Shown here: positions 56,874 through 64,000 of the stretch, one piece after another
Position numbering within the stretch: the stretch's first letter is position 1
Layout of the letters: each line of letters opens with the position of its first letter
Assembly (NCBI RefSeq): GCF_000182565.1
Contig: NW_015971544.1
Coordinates: 1,256,529-1,320,528 of the forward strand
DNA: 64,000 nt
Source: Spizellomyces punctatus DAOM BR117
Lineage: Eukaryota > Chytridiomycota > Chytridiomycetes > Spizellomycetales > Spizellomycetaceae
Direction of reading: 5' to 3'
The notes under the pieces: generated by a model
What the model saw: only the letters and a program-made list of their open reading frames with translations
Database searches by the model: none
Told to the model about the DNA's origin: nothing
Made by a program: the position numbers and the translations under genes

Positions 56874-59800
56874 CTAATGTTGTTGTTGCATTTCTGGCTG
56901 CGGCGCACCCACATTTTTAGCGGGCTTTTTGAGCAAAAAGTACCAAATACCCGCCGCGACAATGACCACACCGACAACACTGCCCACTGTCGCTCCTGCA
57001 ATGACACCCTTTGAGACACTGCTACCAGAGTCAGGTGTGTCGCCGGGAGACTGGCCGTCAGGAGTCGAGGCAGCCTTGATCACGATCGAATAGGATCCTA
57101 GTGAGGTGCAGTCACAGGTGGTGCTGGAACCTCCTGTAGAGGTGTCAAGGGTGCTACAAGCAGTTGTGTTCCAAGCCGAGGTACTCGATTCCCATTTGGC
57201 GCAGTGGGCAGTGTACGTGGTAGTCGACCGTTTGGTCAAGGCATGCACGTATCGCCTGTGGAGACTCGCGGTGGACGTGTAGCTCGTTGGAATGGTAATG
57301 CGAATGGGCTTTTCGAGCGTATCGTTGAACGGAACACCATCCACATTGACTTTGAGAGTGAGCATTCCGGCCGTCAACCTAAGCATAAATGTTAATAAAA
57401 GTCTGAAGATGCCAACCATACTGTCTTACAAGCAACTTACGTAGATGATCCCGCGTTTGTGTCATTAGCTGTTACTGGGTAAGGGCTGTTGCCAACACAA
57501 GTGGACTTGATGACCACAACCTGCGTGTCTCCGACCGTGTCGTTCAACGTCTGCTGAAGAGACTCGCCGACCTGCGCAGAACACGACGTAGCGGCGGCCC
57601 TCCTGCTCAACCGTCTTGCTGGGTTGGATGGTTTCTCGCCAATGTTATCCGGAATAGATTCAATCGTCGCAGACACGACATCCAATCTCGTTCCTTGAAC
57701 ACTAATGGTTGCATTTTCACCGGGTGATAGAGTGTTCGACAAGGCATCTCCGACGTATCCCATGGTTTCCGTAAATGTGTCGCCAGAGCTTGAGTCGGAA
57801 TCGGAACTGACAACGGATCCGAGAGCTGCAGACGCAAGGTTTTCAAGGGTGGATTGATCTGCACCGGTTGTGGCCAACACCTGAGCCAGTACCGCAACAC
57901 CCTTTCCAACGTTGGCCTTTGAGCTGTCATCAACAGCACCAGTGTCCAGCAACTTGGCGAGAGCTTCAGTTTTTGACGATGCAGATTCAGCCGTCTCAGT
58001 GCTTGCATCAATGGTTCCTGTAAGGGCTTGGATCACTTGGCCAGTTGCATTCTTTGCTGCCTCGGACGTAGTATTGGAAGCCAGCAATTTGCTCGTGAAG
58101 GATTCCATCGCGGCCACCGTCAAACTGCTGGATCCACTGGAGAACAGGTTCACGTACGTGTCACTCAAGTTGTCGTCCGTGATCGTTTGTGCTGTGACGT
58201 TCACGTACAACGTGTACGGATCAGAGATGTAGAGCGTTCCAGGAATGTACGAGCGAACGCGGACTTCCACCCTGTATCCATCTGATTCAAAGCCACTGGG
58301 CAGGAGGAAGGATTGGGTTGAGGAACCTGGATATGCAATGCCGGTTTCCACACCCTTAATGCGGTAACTGTAATAATAGCTTCCAACTGAAATATCACTG
58401 CAAGAAACGGTAAAGAGCGTGGTCAGCTCCTGACCATTAGATGGTGAAATGCTGCAGGAACTGATTGGCGGAAGAGTTTTGGTAACGCTGAAGGTAGTGG
58501 CAGCAGTAGCAGTTGTGTTGTGAGAGTCGGTCAAAGTGAGATAGACAGTGTACTGGCCGTCATCAAGTTGGGAAGAGTCAATTCTGGATTATGCAAAATG
58601 GTTAGTCCAAGAAACTGCAAAAAATAGATCTGGTTGACATACTTTAGACCACCCTTTCCGACGGGCTTGGTAACCTTGGCAAGCGACACTTCGCCTCCAT
58701 TACCGGCGATCAAAGCCCAGTTGTAAACCAAATCAGGAGAGTTGGTCACTACATTGGATGTGATATAGGCCGAGGAGCCACCGACAAAAGTGCTTCCAAC
58801 TCCGTTAATGGTCAGGGCGACTTTTGCGTAGTATTTTGTTGTCTCGATCATCAGATTGACAGGTGGAGACTTTGGAGGACTCTCTTGCTCGCTGCGGAAG
58901 GTGAAAACCCTGAATATGTAATCACCTGGCCTCAAGGACGAAACTGGGATCGTAAAGTAGGGAGTGTCGGTACCAATATACAAGAAACCTTCCTCGTCAT
59001 CACGGCGTACTTCGAACGCCCTAAATGTAGTGTTTGTCACGTCACGTCCTGACAGTATCTGGTCAACAGTTGTGGTCGAGGTCAGGTTGAAAGGGCAGGG
59101 AGTTTTCTCGATTCGGTTTTGACATGAGAACACGACCACAACGGGTTGAGCGACACTAGAGCCACTACCCGGGTTGAGCGACAAACATTTCTTCCATGCT
59201 GCGTATCCCTTGAACATGACAAAGTAGCACGGATCGATACCGTCGACAGTGTCAGATGCATCGAGAACGAGGGGCACAGCTCCGGATACGGTACCATTCA
59301 AGTTGCTCAATAGGGGCCTGGACAAAGGTTTCTTAATGCTGAAAGACGCCACGGTCGTAACGTTTGCCACGAGTCGTCCATTGTAGGCGACAAACATTGC
59401 CTGTGCTGTTACAGTGTGTTCGCTGGCCGACAAGGTTTGGAGAGGCAATGGGTACATGAGCGAGTAAGATGGCTTTCCTGCTCCTTCTGTGGTATTGGGG
59501 CCTGTACTACTCCTTACGAGGTCAACGTTCCAGTAGATGAGAGTGTAGGCGTATTGGCATTGGAATGGCTCCACCGCAAGGTTGGCCTGACCAGATCCCG
59601 AGGGTTTGAAGACTCGGGAGGCAGGGTCAACGAGAGCTGAACCAGAGAAGACGATGGATGCCTTTCGGGGCGGCACAGGACAAGGGTCTATAGCAAAGAC
59701 AAAAGATTAGAACAAACGCTAATTCATCTTTTACCGTTCCATATTTACCTATAACCGGGACGACTGGAGATGGTGACGGACTTGGGGATGGAACAACGCC

Positions 59801-62749
59801 CGAAGGCTTGTCACCACCGCTTCCGGGAAACCCAGGGATACCGGGGATGGTAACGTTGGGTTTCGGGCCCTGGGGTGTTCCAGGTGTACCGGTCTCATTC
59901 TTCTTGGGGTCCCACGGGAAGCCAGGGAATCCAGGAATGCCGGGAATCTCTGGGAACGACCCATTCCCGTTGGGGTCCCAGGGGAAGTGTGGGAAGGAAG
60001 GCAGCGATGCATTATTTTTTGGGTCCCAAGGCACGTTGGGGAATGGTGGCTGCGTTCCATTGACCTTGTCCCAGGGGAAGCCGATTTCGGGAGGCTGAGG
60101 GTCCTCTGGCCAGAACACTGGAATGGAGAAGGGCACGGGCCATGTCCTGTTGCCGTTTGGAAGCGGGAAGAACGGGAACTCTGGCCAGGGCTTTTCAGTA
60201 GAGCTCTCCACGTCCGACATGTTCGGGAACTCTGGCCAGAAAGGCCCACGGAAGGTGACGTTCCATTCAGGATGGTCCGGGAAACGGGGGAAGGGGAAAG
60301 GTGGTCCAGCGTTCCCACTGCCATTCTTCTTGTCCCATGGCCAAAAGACGCCGTCGAGCGGGCTGGTACCATTGAAGATTGTCTTTGGAGAGATTTCATC
60401 GTCAAAGTGTGGTGGTTCAATGCCAAAGTGGCGGAACCACTCGACCGGGAACGGCAGCGAGTGTTGGCTAGCTTCCGTGGCCGGAAGAGGAGTAGGGTAA
60501 CCCCAACCGCTTGCGTTGTAGCCTGGCGGTGTAGGAGAGCAAACCTCGTAAGGGAAAGCTGTCTTGTTGGACCCAGTAGGGCTGGAAGCGTTGAATTGGT
60601 TTTCCATCACCTGTCTGCGGACTCTGCGTCTGGCAGGAGGAGACGGGGTTGCCGACGGCCAAGGACTGCTGTTGCTACTGTCCGGGGCGGATGATGGGCT
60701 GAAGGAGCTGGGAGCAGGCGAAGGACTGCCCGATGGAGCTGACGAGGGGCCGCTCCAGCTAGACTGGTCGAACGAGCTGGGAGCAGGAGAAGGGCTTCCT
60801 GAGGGTACTGACGAGGGAACGTTCCAGCTGGACGGAGCTCCAGAAGGCGCGGGGCCGACCGAGCTAGGAACGGACGAAGGACCATTCCAGCTAGACTGGT
60901 CGAACGAGCTGGGAGCAGGAGAAGGGCTTCCTGAGGGTACTGACGAGGGAACGTTCCAGCTGGACGGAGATCCAGAAGGCGCGGGGCCGACCGAGCTAGG
61001 CACGGACGAAGGACCATTCCAGCTAGACTGGTCGAAGGAGCTGGGAGCAGGAGAAGGGCTTCCTGAGGGTACTGACGAGGGACCGTTCCAGCTGGATGGA
61101 GATCCAGAAGGCGCGGGGCCGACCGAGCTGGGAGCAAACGAAGGACCACTCCAGCTGGACGGAGCTCCAGAAGGAGACGCAGGGCCAACCGAGCTGGGAG
61201 CAAACGAAGGACCATTCCAGCTGGACGGAGCTCCAGAAGGCGCAGGGCCGACCGAACTAGGGGCAAATGACGGACCATTCCAGCTTGACACGGGTCCAGC
61301 ACCAGATGAGGGTCCGAACGAACTGTATCCCGGCGAGGGCAATCCCGAATTGAAAGGAGGAGGCGATGCAGTCCAGGTTCCAGACATGGGAGGTACAGCC
61401 GTTTGACTAGGGTAGTTCCCAGACATTGATGGAGGACTTCCAGAGAGCGGTGGCTTTGTCTCAGAGTACATGGGTGGATAAGAACTCTGTGGGTACTTTG
61501 GCGGATACGAGGACGTTGGTGCATAACCTTCAGTCCTGTTCCCGCTGGACGGGCAAGGGAACGGGTAAGGTAGTGGATACCATGTTCTGTTCTTGGACCC
61601 ATCGGCAATAGACCAAATGGGATATGGATATGGCGGAGCGTATGTTCCCGGTTGAGCGGGTGGGTACACGGACACCCATGTCACATCGTAGGACATTCCG
61701 TTGTATTCGACGTTGTAAACTGGGTACAAGGGGTAACCGAAGGGGCCAGTAAAGCCGGGACCTGGCGGCAAGTAAGACCAGTTACCGTTCATGGGTGGAT
61801 TCGGACCATCGCCGTTCATGGGGGGGTAATAGGTCCAGTTGCCGGGATAGTAGGTTCCATTGCCATTATAAGGTGGTGGGTAAGTTCCGTTCCCTGAAGG
61901 ATAGCACATTCCGTTTCCTAGCGGACAGGACGTTCCATTGCCATTATAAGGTGGTGGGTAGGTTCCATTTCCTGGAGGATAGCACGTTCCGTTTCCAGGA
62001 GAACAGTACGTTCCATTGCCGTCCATTGGTGGCGGGTAAGTTCCATTTCCTGGAGGATAGCATTTTTCGTTTCCTGGCGGACAGTACGTTCCATTGCCGT
62101 CCATTGGTGGTGGGTAAGTTCCATTTCCTGGAGGATAGCACGTTCCGTTTCCAGGAGAACAGTACGTTCCATTGCCGTCCATTGGTGGTGGGTAAGTTCC
62201 ATTTCCTGGAGGATAGCACGTTCCGTTTCCAGGAGAACAGTACGTTCCGTTGCCATTATAAGGAGGTGGGTAAGTTCCGTTCCCTGGAGGATAGCATGTT
62301 TCGTTTCCGGGAGCACAGTACGTTCCGTTCCCGTACATGTATGTTCCATTGTTTTGCGGATACGTTCCATTCCCGTTCATCGGTGGTGGGTATGTTCCAT
62401 TACCTGACGGATATGTTTCGTTTCCGTCCATTGGTGGTGGATAAGTTCCATTTCCTGGCGGATACGTTCCATTTCCGTTCATCGGTGGTGGATACGTTCC
62501 ATTACCTGGCGGATAGGTTCCGTTTCCGCCCATTAATGGTGGGTAAGTTCCATTTCCAAAAGGAGACGTTGCGTTCCCATCTGGAGGAGGAACCCAAGTT
62601 CCATTTCCGTTTGTTCCGTTCACAAACGCTTGGGTATCGTTGCTGGAGGCGGGGACAGTGCTATTCCCACCCGCCTGACCAAAAACAGCCGTTACATAGA
62701 CGGCAAACACTACCGCAAGCAGCAGGTGGAAGGATGTATTGCCCTTCAT
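56874..62749 (-). CDS. giant surface protein: glycosylated repeats, REJ domain, GAIN/GPS, single membrane span
   Basis: Four exons, 59749-62749, 58643-59687, 57441-58583 and 56874-57378, give 1,897 residues. A signal peptide (MKGNTSFHLLLAVVFAVYVT) is followed by repeats rich in N-glycosylation sequons (GNGTYPPP, GNGTCYPP; to about residue 330), a Pro/Ser repeat block (SSWNGPSSVPSS, about 480-700) and a further NGT/Trp/Pro region. REJ-type sequence occupies about 1,005-1,400: LDASDTVDGIDPCYFVMFKG and SLRPGDYIFRVFTFRSEQ. A GAIN-like region and a GPS motif follow: CAKWESSTSAWNTTAC and then CDCTSLGSYSIVI. A membrane span (VIAGATVGSVVGVVIVAAGI) and a 20-residue tail end it. The order recalls polycystin-1 and adhesion receptors, but with one span. 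Adhesion or mechanosensing at the cell surface is inference. Confidence 0.88.
60740..61290. repeat. 132-bp tandem repeats inside the REJ/GPS gene
   Basis: The segment coding the Ser/Pro block repeats with a period of 132 bp (44 codons): CAGAAGGCGCGGGGCCGACC begins at about 60841, 60973 and 61105. Shorter related units continue to about 61290. Repeats keep frame and differ by few bases. Confidence 0.8.
61830..62620. repeat. tandem repeats (26-codon unit) coding the NGT-rich N-terminal tract
   Basis: Imperfect repeats of about 78 bp, each coding GNGTYPPPMDGNGTYCSPGN followed by GTCYPP, with shorter 36-48-bp variants towards 62600. Each unit carries three N-x-T sequons and two cysteines. Confidence 0.8.
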
Positions 62750-63713
62750 CCCAAGCTGAATGTGGTAGATGGGTATGTATAGAATTTATTGGGTATGTAG
62801 CCTTCTGTGTTAAAAGATGAGATGCAAACGAAAAAGTCAAAGCTGCTGGGTTCCATCCTTTTTATTCACTTTATCAAAGCCTAACATCCTCGCCATGTCC
62901 AAACAAGTCTTCAAGCACATACTCAGCACGACGCCCATGTATTGTTATTTCTGTGTTCGCTAGATGTTCACCACATCAAAATAGCCAAACAAACGCCGCG
63001 TTCCACGGGGTTTGTTTGCACGTTCACAGCAAGGTGTATACTCCAATTAGTGAGCTCATTTCCCGAACAATAGAACAAGGGCTTATGGCTCCCAGAATTC
63101 TAGATGCAGAATTTGGGGATCTGCCAAGATATGCACCAACCTTCCTTCAGGGCGGAAACGGAGCTCTCCGATAGCTTACATAAGCTGTTTGGTTCGGACG
63201 TGTTTTGCAACAAAGCTGAATCAACCGCCACAACTGCAAAAACAAGGACGATGGAAAGCAGTGATTTTCAGTCTCGTTAGTTGTTTTATTTTCATCCATT
63301 GTAATGGAATGCCAAGTCTAAATCGCCATGACGATACTCAAAATAAAGGCAGACTTTGTCTTGGCAGTACGAATTTCAAAACAAATATGCTCTATATCAA
63401 TGTTTGGAGGACATTGATGAGTGTTACTTCTTTGAACATAGACGATGGGGCTTAGTCCCTTCTGTGGCTGTTATGGCTCGCTATTATCAATTCCCGTGAC
63501 AAGCAATGCGATCATAAGCGGGAATTACTTCAACAAGGACGACGTAACGATTGATCAAAGTGGCCAACATACCAATTCACCCTTGCAAAAGCTCCCTCTA
63601 CATGGCCTCCTAGCCTCCATATTCTAAATGGCAAGATGCTGCGTACACAACACATAGATAGCGGGAGAAACACACACCAGGGGAAAAAAGAATTGATGCT
63701 ACAAGATTCTAGG
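62750..63713. other. intergenic upstream of the REJ/GPS gene
   Basis: 964 bp between the REJ/GPS start and the tRNA gene. The promoter of the large gene should lie near 62750-62950. No gene, repeat or further RNA recognised; open frames are short. Confidence 0.45.
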
Positions 63714-63784
63714 GGCTCAGCCGAGAATCGAACTCGGGACCACCCGCACCCTAAGCGGGTATTATACCACTAAACCACTGAGCC
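63714..63784 (-). tRNA. tRNA-Pro (anticodon AGG)
   Basis: A 71-nt cloverleaf read from the minus strand. The acceptor stem is GGCTCAG/CTGAGCC (7 bp, perfect) and the T arm CCGAG-TTCGATT-CTCGG. The anticodon stem CCCGC/GCGGG encloses the loop TTAGGGT, so the anticodon is AGG (plus-strand 63750-63752), read as IGG after editing and decoding CCU/CCC proline codons. The D arm is GGTTTAGTGGTATAAT with the A-box consensus TRGYNNARNNG-like pattern; the T arm supplies the B box GGTTCGANTCC-like sequence (GAGTTCGATTCTC). No intron. A T-rich Pol III terminator is expected just downstream on the minus strand: the plus strand has CCCCTTTT-complement AAAAAA at about 63685-63690. Confidence 0.95.
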
Positions 63785-64000
63785 GGACGAAAATGGGAGC
63801 CACTTAGGGCTCTATCACTCATATGCATATTTATATGCCCCAGCTGGTTTAGCACAGGTAAGATCCGTCTGGCGACGGGAGGAGAAAGGTTCCTTCCAGA
63901 TATTCTGGATAATCATTATCATTTATTTTTGTTCCAGAAATATGACCTGATCGTCCAAGCGATATAATGAAGTTTGGACATATTCGTCGTCATGGGCAGA
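63785..64000. other. right-end stretch
   Basis: No recognisable feature in the last 216 bp of the window. Confidence 0.4.

Noticed and set aside
60564-61406. Long plus-strand open frame of 280 codons (and similar ones on both strands over the repeat blocks)
   Set aside because: These are shadows caused by the GC-rich, frame-neutral repeats of the minus-strand gene; they have no start context, splice logic or motifs.
61830-62620. Regularly spaced repeats resembling a CRISPR array or satellite
   Set aside because: They keep a single open frame, code a glycosylation-rich protein tract, and have no unique spacers; they belong to the REJ/GPS gene.
1-64000. Bacterial or viral origin for parts of the window (for example the MEKHLA or TenI segments)
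   Set aside because: Both are interrupted by or joined through spliceosomal introns and flanked by typical fungal genes, so contamination is unlikely; ancient transfer remains possible.

Overview
The window is nuclear DNA of a fungus, most likely an early-diverging, zoospore-forming (chytrid-type) one. Genes are dense and on both strands. Nearly all are split by short introns (mostly about 40-100 nt, GT...AG, often with GTAAGT/GTATGT/GTGAGT donors and some AAG acceptors). Fungal household genes (NOP58, H2A.Z, calnexin, mitochondrial NAD(H) kinase) sit beside genes common in flagellated or amoeboid lineages but lost from yeasts and moulds: a tandem coronin-7, an EF-hand/WD-repeat protein, and a REJ/GPS cell-surface protein. 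The lineage is an inference; no rRNA gene is present.

Layout. 0-9 kb: a fragment of an unknown gene, mitochondrial uS11, the NEDD8-E1 regulatory subunit (12 exons) and a RasGEF (8 exons). 9.9-16.6 kb: NOP58, H2A.Z, a stand-alone MEKHLA-domain protein and a NAD(H) kinase. 16.6-26.2 kb: an atypical zinc-ribbon/SDR protein whose start lies 19 bp from the kinase start, a small Alba protein, an F-box/LRR protein, a small membrane protein and a 10-exon EF-hand/WD protein. 26.3-34.4 kb: a cystathionine gamma-synthase-like PLP enzyme with an apparent one-base frameshift, a branched-chain aminotransferase, an SNM1/Artemis-type nuclease fused to a TenI-like domain, and a classical SDR. 35.7-42.1 kb: coronin-7 (15 exons, 918 aa) and a DH-PH Rho GEF. 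43.2-54.4 kb: a PIG-M/PIG-H fusion, an LRR-DIL protein, the PP2A activator PTPA, an MPDU1 homologue, a VIP36-like lectin and calnexin. 54.8-62.7 kb: a CRAL-TRIO protein and a 1,897-residue secreted-repeat/REJ/GAIN-GPS receptor-like protein. A tRNA-Pro(AGG) lies near the right end.

The most unusual content is in gene fusions: (1) SNM1/Artemis nuclease plus the TenI-like domain that in bacteria is fused to MutT, perhaps with a spliced C-terminal tail carrying a basic cluster and two SUMO-interaction motifs; (2) two GPI-anchor enzymes, PIG-M and PIG-H, in one reading frame; (3) LRR plus DIL. Four neighbours (PIG-M/H, MPDU1, VIP36-like lectin, calnexin) all work on mannose-bearing precursors or glycoproteins of the ER. 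Actin and small-GTPase control is also represented (RasGEF, DH-PH, coronin-7).

Exon coordinates were worked out by hand from reading frame, splice signals and remembered family motifs. Phase agrees across every junction unless an entry says otherwise.
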